The notes under the pieces were generated by a model. That model was not told the origin of the DNA. It worked only from the letters and a program-made list of their open reading frames with translations, and did not search any database. From contig NZ_VJVW01000001.1 of assembly GCF_009735585.1 (NCBI RefSeq), positions 543,698 to 607,697 on the forward strand: a DNA stretch of 64,000 nt, given 5' to 3'. The stretch's first letter is position 1, and each line of letters starts with the position of its first letter. Shown in pieces: positions 17,704 to 27,537 of this stretch. A program made the translations under genes and the position numbers. Origin of the DNA: Christiangramia aestuarii. GTDB lineage: Bacteria > Bacteroidota > Bacteroidia > Flavobacteriales > Flavobacteriaceae.

Positions 17704-17720
17704 CGAAAAAATCACAAAAA

Positions 17721-18263
17721 ATGAAACGATTTAGTTTAGCAATACTATTAATGTTTTTCGCATTTTCATCGAATGCACAATCTAAGATCGGGACCATAGA
17801 TGCCGAATACATCTTATCCCAGATGCCTGAAAACACTGATGTAAGCCAGGGCCTTGAATCTTATAACAAGGAGCTGCAATCTGACCTTGAATCCAGCATC
17901 AAGGAATATGAGACCATGGTAAAAGATTACCAGGCGAACAGTGAAACCTATTCAGACACCCTGAAGAAACAGAAGGAAGACAAGATCATCGAGCTGGAAA
18001 ACAACATCAAAGGATTTCGCCAGAAGGCTGGGGTAATGATGCAAATGAAGCGTAACGAACTTACCGGCCCTCTATATGAGAAAATAGACAAGGCTATGCA
18101 GGAAGTGATCGCCGAGGAAGGATATACCCAGATCTTCCATGCAGGCTCCAACGCACTTGCTTTTTCAAGGGTTGAAGATGATATTACCCTGAAAGTTTTA
18201 AAGAAACTAGGCATTGAGCCTAAAGATCCTAAACCGGCAGCTGAGAACACGGTTGAGAATTAG
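17721..18263 (+). CDS. Skp/OmpH-family periplasmic chaperone
   Basis: 180 residues. The signal peptide ends after SSNAQ at about residue 19. The mature protein starts SKIGTIDAEYILSQMP, the usual strand and helix of OmpH/Skp proteins. It continues with a long charged coiled coil (about 45-115) that forms the tentacles holding unfolded outer-membrane proteins, and it returns to a short strand region (YTQIFHAGSNALAFS). It works in the periplasm alongside the SurA-like proteins encoded 1 kb away. A shared terminator follows. Confidence 0.92.
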   Translation: MKRFSLAILLMFFAFSSNAQSKIGTIDAEYILSQMPENTDVSQGLESYNKELQSDLESSIKEYETMVKDYQANSETYSDTLKKQKEDKIIELENNIKGFRQKAGVMMQMKRNELTGPLYEKIDKAMQEVIAEEGYTQIFHAGSNALAFSRVEDDITLKVLKKLGIEPKDPKPAAENTVEN

Positions 18264-18283
18264 ATAATATTATTCTAAAAATG

Positions 18284-18315
18284 AAAAAGCCCCCACAAAT
18301 GTGAGGGCTTTTTTT
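18284..18315. terminator. bidirectional intrinsic terminator
   Basis: A-run plus GCCCCCAC pairs with GTGAGGGC plus T-run around an AAAT loop, with one internal mismatch. It serves the Skp-like gene and the convergent guaB. Confidence 0.85.
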
Positions 18316-18336
18316 ATTATATCTCTGTTTGAATAA

Positions 18337-19866
<1,530 letters not shown>

Positions 19867-20049
19867 TTATACATGTTAAGACAAGATAAACTTATGCCTG
19901 AAAATCCAGAGCCTGCTCATGGCAGGGAATTTCGAAGAATTTTTTTTCAAGCACACCAAATTTTAACCTCTAAATAACTACTGCTTAATTATTTATATTG
20001 CTTCTTAAGTGATCGGGTCGTAAATTTAATTCAGTTAAAACAGATCATT

Positions 20050-20292
20050 ATGAGCATTAGATTAGGAAACAGCTGCATGAATTGTGACCGCTTTAAGGAC
20101 AATTACTGCAAAAAGCATGAAACCAGTGTAGGCTACCAGCATACCTGTGACAGTTTTAAGATGAAAGCGGCCATTAAGAACGAGCCGAATTGCCTTAACT
20201 GCGGAAGGTACCAATCCCCTACGTGTGCCAACCCTAAAAAGGCTGCACCGGGAATGCTTTGCAATCACTGGGCTCCACAGGCTACAGCTTAA
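20050..20292 (+). CDS. small protein with two four-cysteine repeats, function unknown
   Basis: 80 residues, eight of them cysteines. Two similar units occur: Cys9-x2-Cys12-x7-Cys20-x12-Cys33 and Cys48-x2-Cys51-x7-Cys59-x11-Cys71. Each ends near an aromatic residue (Phe36, Trp74). There is no signal peptide or membrane segment, so it is probably cytoplasmic. The spacing suggests each unit binds one zinc ion or other metal. The end overlaps the convergent receptor gene by 11 bases. I do not recognise a characterised family; the cysteine pattern and a normal start make it a real gene. Confidence 0.75.
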   Translation: MSIRLGNSCMNCDRFKDNYCKKHETSVGYQHTCDSFKMKAAIKNEPNCLNCGRYQSPTCANPKKAAPGMLCNHWAPQATA

Positions 20293-22723
20293 GCTGAAGC
20301 GTAGTATACCAGGTAATTGGCTGTGCCGGAATTATTCCCGGGCCGGGATACCCCGTTGCTCTGCGGGTGAAATATGAGTTGTCCAGAAGGTTATTGATTC
20401 CTGCTTCCAGTTTGAACTTTCCGTAAGTGTAAGAAGCTGAAAGATCCAATATTCCATACGCGGGAATACTTCCCTTAATTCCGCGTTGGTTATCGGTCTT
20501 ATCCTGTGGAGCATTGGTAGCATCTGTATACTGCCTGGACAGGTAGGTATACTGAATGCCGGCAAGAAGATTCTTATAACCAAAATTAAGCCCGGACTTC
20601 AAATTCACATAGGGAATGAATTCTACCTGGTTTCCCTCCACGTTCACGATGCCTTCAGCAGCATCGGTATATTCCGAATTCGTAAAAGCGGCATTCACAA
20701 AAAGGTTCATTCGATGATTCTCCCAATTGTCGAAAAAAGTGTTTTTCAGGTCCCAATCAGCAAAAGTTTCCAGACCATAGATAAAGGCATCTCCCACATT
20801 AGCTCTTCTCCTAACGATAAATCCATCCTGAACCTCGGTCACCTCACCTATTCGCTCATTATACCAGAGACCGAATAAACTGGCGTCATAAGAAACATAC
20901 TTCTTAATTCTCCCCCTTATCCCGATATCTGAGGTAAAGCCTCTTTCTTCTGAAATATCTGGGTCCACCACAGAACTTGGATTGATGATCCTGATATCTG
21001 AAAAAGTGACCGAACGGTAATTCTGGGAAAAATTAGCATAAAGCTCATTAGAAGCATCAAGATTATAACTCGCCCCTAATCCCAGCAGGGCAAAACTGCG
21101 CTCCAGGTCCTTATCTTCTTCAAAGGTCTCGTTCACCAGCGGATTTCCTGCAAGGTCCAGGATAATTCTCTTGTAGGATCCAATGGCACCGGTGTGGATA
21201 TATTCGATCCTGAAACCGGGCGTCAAAGAAAAATTATTGGTCAGGTTAAAAATGTTCTCTCCGAAAAAGGCCAGGTTCTTATTGGGTAATTCATACTCTG
21301 CCTGTCTTGGATAATTCGGGTATTCATCATTGGTGAAATTGAATTCAGGTTTCGCCGAAACCGTACCCGGCCCCTGCTTCTGGAAATTATCGGCATCATA
21401 GTATTTACTTCCAAAAAGCAATACCGATTCTTCACCAAACAGGTCGTACCTGGTTAGAAACCTCGCTTCGGCACCCCAGTTAGAAAATTCATCTACCAGA
21501 AGTTCCCGCGGAGCATCCAGGTCATCGGGTTGAGAAACCCTGTTTTCCCTGAAGCCTACTGCTTTCCTTGAAGCGTCCAATCCAAAAAGGTTCAGGCTAA
21601 AATCTGATCTTTCAGAGAATTTGTGTTGGAATTTCAGAGCATATAGATTCCAGTTCACATCGAACCAGTTCCTTTCCCGGTTGCTGTAATCTGGATCTTC
21701 ATAGAACTGCGCATCGGTTAACCCGCCCGGCTGCTGAGCCAGGTAATTTAAATAGGTATATTCAAAGCTAAGCCTGGTGCGATCGCTGAACTTCCAGCCC
21801 AAATGAGCAAAAGCATTGTGGGAGTCATATTCAGAATTCGGCCTGAAACCGTTCCCGCTTTTAAAATTGTAATAGGTATAATAGCTGAATTTCCCCACCG
21901 TACCGCTCAGGCTATTGAAACTTGTAAAAAGATTATAGGAACCAACCGACTGTCTCGAGACCAGCTCGATCTTCTTATCGGCTGCAGGTTCCTTGAACTT
22001 GAAATTGATGAGTCCCCCAAACTGTGTCCCATACTGTAAGGAAGCTGCCCCACGAATCACCTGGATCTCCTGTAATGCTTCCGGCGGCGGGGTATAATAA
22101 CTTTCTGGATATCCAAGAACATCAGCAGATATATCATAACCGTTCTGCCGGGTATTGAAATTCTGCGTTCGGTTAGGGTCCAGCCCGCGACCTCCAATAT
22201 TCAGCTGAAGACCTGCATCCCCATTATCATAGATGTTAAGTCCTACTACCTGGTTATAGATCTGCCTGGCGTTATTAGAAGCCAGGTTTCCCATTACCTT
22301 ATCCAAGAGGACCACCTCACTTTTCTTTCCGGCATAGATCGCCGTACCTTCTACTTTCCTCAATTTCCTCAGGGCAAATAATTGTTCCCTGCGGTTGGTG
22401 ATCATAACCTCGCTAAGGCTTTCTGCTAGTGGAGCCAGCTGAAAGTCCATCTCCACATCTCCATCTATGGTGATCTCTTTTTCCAGGATAGCATATTCAA
22501 ACCCGAATACGGCAAACTGATAGGTCCCTGCCTCGATATTCTCGATCCTGAATTCACCCTGCTCATTAGCCAGACTCACTTCAGATTCAGTTTTATTCCA
22601 GACCTCGGCATTGGGAATTGGCTCCCCGGTTTCGGCAGAGACCACCTTTCCGCTTAGGCTATATTGGGCCTGAGCAAAAAGACCGCAAAAGAAAAATATA
22701 CTAAAGACCTTTAATCTCATCAT
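20282..22723 (-). CDS. TonB-dependent receptor, FecA-like
   Basis: About 813 residues from the tandem ATG codons at 22723/22720; the open frame upstream is inside the HTTM gene. Signal peptide (to about AQAQ), then a carboxypeptidase-regulatory-like beta domain at about 20-105 (YSLSGKVVSAETGEPIPNA). A plug domain follows at about 110-230, with the FecA-like motif IRGAASLQYGTQFGGLINF, and then a 22-strand-type barrel ending in an aromatic strand (ITWYTTLQLKL). It imports a ligand through the outer membrane using TonB energy. With the imelysin neighbours the ligand is probably an iron complex. It is the last gene of a four-gene operon. Confidence 0.92.
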   Translation of the reverse strand: MMRLKVFSIFFFCGLFAQAQYSLSGKVVSAETGEPIPNAEVWNKTESEVSLANEQGEFRIENIEAGTYQFAVFGFEYAILEKEITIDGDVEMDFQLAPLAESLSEVMITNRREQLFALRKLRKVEGTAIYAGKKSEVVLLDKVMGNLASNNARQIYNQVVGLNIYDNGDAGLQLNIGGRGLDPNRTQNFNTRQNGYDISADVLGYPESYYTPPPEALQEIQVIRGAASLQYGTQFGGLINFKFKEPAADKKIELVSRQSVGSYNLFTSFNSLSGTVGKFSYYTYYNFKSGNGFRPNSEYDSHNAFAHLGWKFSDRTRLSFEYTYLNYLAQQPGGLTDAQFYEDPDYSNRERNWFDVNWNLYALKFQHKFSERSDFSLNLFGLDASRKAVGFRENRVSQPDDLDAPRELLVDEFSNWGAEARFLTRYDLFGEESVLLFGSKYYDADNFQKQGPGTVSAKPEFNFTNDEYPNYPRQAEYELPNKNLAFFGENIFNLTNNFSLTPGFRIEYIHTGAIGSYKRIILDLAGNPLVNETFEEDKDLERSFALLGLGASYNLDASNELYANFSQNYRSVTFSDIRIINPSSVVDPDISEERGFTSDIGIRGRIKKYVSYDASLFGLWYNERIGEVTEVQDGFIVRRRANVGDAFIYGLETFADWDLKNTFFDNWENHRMNLFVNAAFTNSEYTDAAEGIVNVEGNQVEFIPYVNLKSGLNFGYKNLLAGIQYTYLSRQYTDATNAPQDKTDNQRGIKGSIPAYGILDLSASYTYGKFKLEAGINNLLDNSYFTRRATGYPGPGIIPAQPITWYTTLQLKL

Positions 22724-24065
22724 TAAATGGTAAAATGAATGTTTTATGTTCAAAAGAGTCCGCGAAATTAAGCAAATTAACCTCGGGGTCTATATATGGA
22801 GCGCTCTTTCTGCCATTTAGAGCCACGTAGCTATCTACGTAGATCTCTATATTTTTATGGCCGTCCTTTTTAAAATGTTCCGCCAGGAAATGGGCGTATT
22901 CGATAATAAAATCTGGTTGAAAAGACATTTGCTTCTCCTGGAAGGGAGTTAGAAAATCTGAGTTATCAACATAGAATCTTTTGCCCGTCTCCCCATCTAC
23001 CACCTTGAACTGGGCATAACCCGCCTTTTCCATCAGCATTACGCGCCAGGAAAATCTGAAGCCTTCTTCGGTCCAGAAAAGCTCCCCAGGATAAAGCAAA
23101 TACCTCCATGGAAATGAAATCTGTATAATAAAGAATACCGAAACGACCGCAAGGCTCAGCTGTTGTTTTAATCCAGCAAAAACAAGGGTCCTGGAGTTAT
23201 CGAATCTTTGTTTCGAAATCTTCAGCCAACCGGAGATCTTTTTCAGAATTCTATGATGCAACTTCGGACTGAAGAATATAAGCGCGCTTACGATCATGAT
23301 ATAAGGGAACATTCCGATAGGGAATAGAACCCGGGTAAGCACGTGGAATATTATAACCATGATAAAGGCCGGGAAACGTGTCTTTTTCCAAAGCAATAAA
23401 AATGGAATGAACAGGTCGTACAGCATTCCGCTCCAGCTAAAGGCGTAATGTACCCACTCCTGTTGCATAAGATCCCCGAGCAGGGGAAGGTCGTATTTAG
23501 ACGGCAGCCATATCTTTAATGGCATGGCGCGAAACAACCAGTCTGAATTTATCTTGGCCAGGCCGGCATAAAAATAAACGATCCCGAGCAGCAGTTTTAT
23601 GGAATCTACGCACCAGTTTGGAATCTTTTGAAATGCCTTGGCCGGATCCCTGAAAGCATCTACCGAAAAATATACGTTTGCAGGAAGGAAGATCATCAGG
23701 AAGCTCAGAATACTTATAAAATAGTAATGATTAAGATAAGTAGTCTTATCCATCAATTCTATATAAGTAAAGCTGAGAAAGAATAAAACGATGGCCAGGC
23801 GGTATTTGTAGCCTGCTGCGACCATCAATGCGGCGATACCGCAAATTATAAAAATTAAATAGGTGAAATCGCCAAGCGGTTTCACCCATTCAAATCCATA
23901 ATATGAAAAGAAAAATTTGGGAGCGATATACAATTTCTCGATCCAGCCATTCAGCCAGAACCTAACTATACTGGCAAACATCATGATCCCAAAGAACAAA
24001 CGAAAAACCGCCAAAGGGGCGGCTTCCGTATTCTTTTTCAAATATTTACCAGGTGAGAATCGCAT
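22701..24065 (-). CDS. HTTM-domain membrane protein (vitamin K carboxylase-like)
   Basis: 454 residues. The N-terminal two thirds contain repeated membrane segments (about residues 20-280) with the HTTM-type motif YLNHYYFISILSFLMIFLP. The C-terminal third is soluble, following a last membrane stretch near residue 315. HTTM proteins share the membrane domain of vitamin K-dependent gamma-carboxylase; the reaction of bacterial members is mostly unknown. It starts 10 bases after the imelysin gene and overlaps the receptor gene, so it belongs to the iron-type operon. Its modification target, if any, may be one of the neighbours. Confidence 0.85.
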   Translation of the reverse strand: MRFSPGKYLKKNTEAAPLAVFRLFFGIMMFASIVRFWLNGWIEKLYIAPKFFFSYYGFEWVKPLGDFTYLIFIICGIAALMVAAGYKYRLAIVLFFLSFTYIELMDKTTYLNHYYFISILSFLMIFLPANVYFSVDAFRDPAKAFQKIPNWCVDSIKLLLGIVYFYAGLAKINSDWLFRAMPLKIWLPSKYDLPLLGDLMQQEWVHYAFSWSGMLYDLFIPFLLLWKKTRFPAFIMVIIFHVLTRVLFPIGMFPYIMIVSALIFFSPKLHHRILKKISGWLKISKQRFDNSRTLVFAGLKQQLSLAVVSVFFIIQISFPWRYLLYPGELFWTEEGFRFSWRVMLMEKAGYAQFKVVDGETGKRFYVDNSDFLTPFQEKQMSFQPDFIIEYAHFLAEHFKKDGHKNIEIYVDSYVALNGRKSAPYIDPEVNLLNFADSFEHKTFILPFNDEIKGL

Positions 24066-24075
24066 TTATTATCGC

Positions 24076-25164
24076 CTAGTCCCCATCTGAATCTACATAA
24101 TCCACGCTAGTAGAAAGAGATTGCATCATATCTACCTTTAACAGGATCACGGCTTTTTGCAATTCATCAAATGCGGTAAGCATTTTGGTGTTATCGCTCT
24201 CAACCTGAGATTTAAGGTTATTATTAAGATCTGCACTTTGAGCTTTGATCGCCTCGAACTGGTCCCTGATGAGAGCATCAAGGTCTGAGCCATCCTTCAT
24301 ACTTCCTAAGTAATCTAGGTACTGAGAGTAGCTTGGCCCGGTTTTGCCTTTATAAAAATCTTCGAAACTATTAAAGGCTTTAAGGTAAAGTTCTTTAGAA
24401 ATACCAGCATAAAGCGCTTCAGCATTTCCTGGTGATGGAGTTCCCGTAAGGGCCCCGGAAGGGTAACCAATTTTTCCAGATCTTAAGATCTTTTCAAAGT
24501 ACATTACATAATCATTGGTAAAACGGTCTACCGATCCTGTACTTGAGGAACCTGTATTATTTACAAAAGTATCCCTGAAATCACCTTGCCATGAAGCAGT
24601 AACCTCGCTGGTTAGCGCATTGATCCTTTCTGAAATCGCTACCAAGTAATTGCTATAATTTTCATTACCGCCAAGCTTTTCCAGGGTAGCTTCAGCTGAA
24701 CCATAACCGTAAAGCAGGTAGTCTAAAGCAGGGAATCCCTGTTCTGTAAAGCTGGATGGTAAAGAAAGATTATACTCCCCGGAAGCAATTTTAGATTCCA
24801 GGCTAGATTCGTTTACCGGATAAGTATTCAGGAAATTACGATAGTTCAACTCCTCGGCCTTGCCAATCTGGAACATTGAAACCGTCTGAAATTCCAGGTA
24901 AGCATCCTCGTACTGAGCCCTTAAAGCTTCCAGCTCGCTCATTTCAGGATTAGCTGCAAAGTTCTTTGCCGCTGCTTCCAGCTTCTGGGTTTCAGACTGG
25001 AAATTCTCGAACGAAGGAACTATGACATTGTCTGCCCAGTTTGCCAGCATGGCTCCGCGGTCGAAATTATCATTACTATTGCCACCACCGTTGCTGTCAT
25101 CTTCTGTAGAACACGCAGCAAAAACCAGGGTGGCTAACACTAAAATTCTTGAAATCCTTATCAT
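24076..25164 (-). CDS. imelysin-family lipoprotein
   Basis: 362 residues. The signal ends VFAAC with Cys18 lipidated, followed by a Gly/Asn/Asp linker. The mature helical domain is of the imelysin (M75-like) type, with the first helix bundle containing NWADNVIVPSFENFQ. At the place where canonical members have GxHxxE, this protein has Gly143-Phe-Pro145-Ala-Leu-Asp148 followed by YLLYG, so the His and Glu are replaced. It therefore belongs to the variant group without the presumed metal motif. Imelysins are iron-regulated surface or periplasmic proteins; ligand binding rather than proteolysis is likely. Confidence 0.88.
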   Translation of the reverse strand: MIRISRILVLATLVFAACSTEDDSNGGGNSNDNFDRGAMLANWADNVIVPSFENFQSETQKLEAAAKNFAANPEMSELEALRAQYEDAYLEFQTVSMFQIGKAEELNYRNFLNTYPVNESSLESKIASGEYNLSLPSSFTEQGFPALDYLLYGYGSAEATLEKLGGNENYSNYLVAISERINALTSEVTASWQGDFRDTFVNNTGSSSTGSVDRFTNDYVMYFEKILRSGKIGYPSGALTGTPSPGNAEALYAGISKELYLKAFNSFEDFYKGKTGPSYSQYLDYLGSMKDGSDLDALIRDQFEAIKAQSADLNNNLKSQVESDNTKMLTAFDELQKAVILLKVDMMQSLSTSVDYVDSDGD

Positions 25165-25179
25165 CTTATCTATTTTTAA

Positions 25180-25206
25180 AGCCGAAGCCCTCTTAGGACT
25201 TCGGCT
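25180..25206 (-). other. intercistronic stem-loop between DUF4856 and imelysin genes
   Basis: In the leftward transcript AGCCGAAGTCC pairs with GGGCTTCGGCT (11 bp with one G-U) around TAAGA, followed by TTTAAAAAT. The imperfect U-run suggests partial termination or an RNA-processing site inside the operon. Confidence 0.6.
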
Positions 25207-25220
25207 AACTTATTTTATTA

Positions 25221-26432
25221 TTATGCCTCAGATACAGCAAAGCCAAATGCTGCTGCGATCTCCTCTGAGATGGAGTCTAAAGTTTCAGGAGTAACGTCCC
25301 AGAAACCATTTCCGTCAAGAAGGGCCTGTTTGTAGGCATCGATCTGAGTTTTGCTCAGGTAAGGCGCTCCGGTTTCAGGGTTATGGGTAAACCTAAGGCT
25401 GTAAATAAATCCGAAACCTTCAGAAAGTTCATGAAAAGCTGCCCCATATTCCTGGTTGTTCAATGCATCCTTTCCTCCCTGCAGATAGTGTACCGCTCTA
25501 ACCGCTATCACTTTTGAAAGATTTTCACGAATAATCTCTACCTGCTCGTCACGAAGTTCATAGTCTCCTGCAACGATTGCTGCACGTCCGGTTTTGAATG
25601 CCTCGTAAGTACTTTCTGCGATCCCGGCAAAATCCTCATCTGCATCTACACGGCCCAGATAGTTAAACAGAAGGTTATCATCACTTTCGTTCAACATTGA
25701 ATTAGGATCGTTAGCAGGAATAGAAGGATCTCCATAAAGATATCCGTAAGCCTCATCCCACTTGTGTTCCATGGTAGTATAAGCCTTACCTTCTTCGGTC
25801 ACATCGTTTTCATTATTCATACGGTTATCACCTTCATCAAGCACGGCCTGAGATAGATAATTGTTAAGGATCTGGTCTACCAGAAGCCCACCTATTAAAG
25901 ATTTGGCGAAAGCCTGGTTAGGCTCAAGTCCTTTTCCGTTTACATATCTGGCTGTGGTTCCCTGAGCGATCTGTCCTGCTTTTCCAGCCTCAGCTAATTC
26001 ATCTTTATTGGCTTTTACCGTGGTCATCTGCTCTGCGATCCATGATTCAAAATCATTTCTGATCTCTGAACTTTCTACGGTATTTGTGGAAAAGTAAAGG
26101 TTAGATGCGGCAACCTTAGATTTTACGCTTTTTGAAGATTCGTTAAGCTCAGCATTCTCAAATGGAGAATTCTCATTAGCGAACATATTTAGAAGCATTT
26201 CTTCTGTTGCTCCATCAAAATTCAGGAAATTGGAAGTAATTTCCTTAGACATCTCAAGTCTGGTAGTTTGCCCACCGTAATAAACGGTTGAACTGTTATC
26301 TCTTTCGAATGTGTAATTTGCAGGAACTACTACTTCGTTCTCTCCAGGTACCTGGATATTATCATCATCATTTGAACAAGAAACGAGGCTAAGTCCCCCG
26401 AAAATCATTGCTGAATAAAACAGCTTTCTCAT
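25221..26432 (-). CDS. DUF4856-type lipoprotein, iron-operon associated
   Basis: 403 residues. The signal ends LSLVSC with Cys19 lipidated and an acidic stretch after it. The mature part is largely helical, with segments such as FAKSLIGGLLVDQILNNYLS and KWDEAYGYLYG and a late AAFHELSEGFGFIYSL. This arrangement matches the DUF4856 family, which I recall next to imelysin genes in flavobacteria. It is the first gene of the operon, preceded by a canonical promoter and a 25-bp palindrome. It is probably a surface or periplasmic metal- or haem-related binding protein, but no ligand residues can be named. Confidence 0.8.
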   Translation of the reverse strand: MRKLFYSAMIFGGLSLVSCSNDDDNIQVPGENEVVVPANYTFERDNSSTVYYGGQTTRLEMSKEITSNFLNFDGATEEMLLNMFANENSPFENAELNESSKSVKSKVAASNLYFSTNTVESSEIRNDFESWIAEQMTTVKANKDELAEAGKAGQIAQGTTARYVNGKGLEPNQAFAKSLIGGLLVDQILNNYLSQAVLDEGDNRMNNENDVTEEGKAYTTMEHKWDEAYGYLYGDPSIPANDPNSMLNESDDNLLFNYLGRVDADEDFAGIAESTYEAFKTGRAAIVAGDYELRDEQVEIIRENLSKVIAVRAVHYLQGGKDALNNQEYGAAFHELSEGFGFIYSLRFTHNPETGAPYLSKTQIDAYKQALLDGNGFWDVTPETLDSISEEIAAAFGFAVSEA

Positions 26433-26471
26433 ATAGCTTTATTTAGACTGGTTTAAAATAATTTATCGCGG

Positions 26472-26503
26472 CAAATATAAAAACCCGTTTTTGTTGCTAC
26501 AAA
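26472..26503 (-). promoter_or_regulatory. canonical promoter of the DUF4856-imelysin-HTTM-receptor operon
   Basis: On the minus strand TTTG (26503-26500), a 20-base spacer and TATATTTG (26479-26472) match the Bacteroidota consensus on both elements. Transcription would begin near 26465, about 33 bases before the ATG at 26432. Confidence 0.75.
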
Positions 26504-26528
26504 TTTATTTAGATTAATTTTAAATAAA
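26504..26528. promoter_or_regulatory. 25-bp palindrome next to the iron-type operon promoter, candidate operator
   Basis: TTTATTTAG...TTAAATAAA is self-complementary at 23 of 25 positions. It begins at the base next to the -33 TTTG. A metal-responsive repressor (Fur or DtxR type) or an activator could bind here; which one is not known. Confidence 0.5.
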
Positions 26529-26564
26529 CTTTATAAATAAGAGTGAGAAAAGTGATAAATCTTA

Positions 26565-27428
26565 TTAATGGTAGGCGTTGAAGATCTTCAGGGCTTCATT
26601 GTAAGCAGATTCAAAACTGGTCATTTTGATATTGGTATCTGCCTTCGCAGCATTAAAATAGGAAAGCATTTTTTCTGAAGGCATATTGCCGGTGAGCTCA
26701 TCCTTGGCCATGGGGCAGCCACCGAATCCCTGGATGGCACCATCGAACCTGCGGCAACCCGCTTTATAGGCAGCATCAACCTTTTCGTGCCATTTAGACG
26801 GTGTGGTATGCAGGTGTGCTCCAAACTCGATATTGGGATATTTAGGAATAAGATTAGAGAAAAGGTATTCAATGATCTCTGGAGTGGAAGTACCCACGGT
26901 ATCAGAAAGGGAAAGGATCTTTACTCCCATAGCCGAAAGTTTCTCGGTCCACTCCCCTACGATCTCCACATTCCACGGATCACCGTAAGGATTTCCGAAG
27001 CCCATACTTAGGTAAGCCACGACCTCTTTATTGCTGGCGCCGGCAATATCAAGGATCTCCTGCAGTACATCAACAGATTCTGCAATGGTCTTGTGCGTAT
27101 TACGCATCTGGAAGTTTTCTGAAATAGAAAAAGGATAACCCAGGAAATCTATTTCCTCGAATTTAGAAGCATCTTCTGCTCCCCTCGTATTGGCCACAAT
27201 AGCCAGAAGTTTACTTTTGGTCGTTGAAAGGTCCAGCCGGGAAAGCACCTCGGCCGTATCCTTCATTTGCGGGATTGCCTTAGGAGAAACAAAACTACCA
27301 AAATCTATGGTGTCGAAACCACAACGTAACAGCGACTGTATGTACTGAGCTTTCTTTTCGGTAGGAATAAAATCCCTGATGCCCTGCATGGCATCTCTAG
27401 GACATTCGATCATTTTTACTTTCCCCAT
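26565..27428 (-). CDS. mvaB: hydroxymethylglutaryl-CoA lyase
   Basis: 287 residues of a DRE-TIM barrel enzyme that cleaves HMG-CoA to acetoacetate and acetyl-CoA, the last step of leucine breakdown. The start region KMIECPRDAMQGI carries the catalytic Arg-Asp pair. SLSDTVGTS and GAHLHTTPSKWHEK supply the metal ligands. The signature loop GAIQGFGGCPMAKDELTGNM holds the mobile cysteine. No other leucine-degradation genes are adjacent, though leucine dehydrogenase lies 6 kb away. It is monocistronic with a -7 element. Confidence 0.92.
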   Translation of the reverse strand: MGKVKMIECPRDAMQGIRDFIPTEKKAQYIQSLLRCGFDTIDFGSFVSPKAIPQMKDTAEVLSRLDLSTTKSKLLAIVANTRGAEDASKFEEIDFLGYPFSISENFQMRNTHKTIAESVDVLQEILDIAGASNKEVVAYLSMGFGNPYGDPWNVEIVGEWTEKLSAMGVKILSLSDTVGTSTPEIIEYLFSNLIPKYPNIEFGAHLHTTPSKWHEKVDAAYKAGCRRFDGAIQGFGGCPMAKDELTGNMPSEKMLSYFNAAKADTNIKMTSFESAYNEALKIFNAYH

Positions 27429-27433
27429 ACGGC

Positions 27434-27441
27434 CAAAGATA
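27434..27441 (-). promoter_or_regulatory. -7 element of the HMG-CoA lyase gene
   Basis: Minus-strand TATCTTTG, perfect TAnnTTTG, 6 bases before the annotated ATG at 27428. The distance implies a nearly leaderless message or a slightly later translational start. Confidence 0.35.
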
Positions 27442-27537
27442 GCATTTTAGGGAAAATTGAAAAAGAATATAGTTTTATTGATAATATTAAATTTCAACTG
27501 GCAATTTCAGAATATTGGCTGTAGAATCCTTAAGTCA

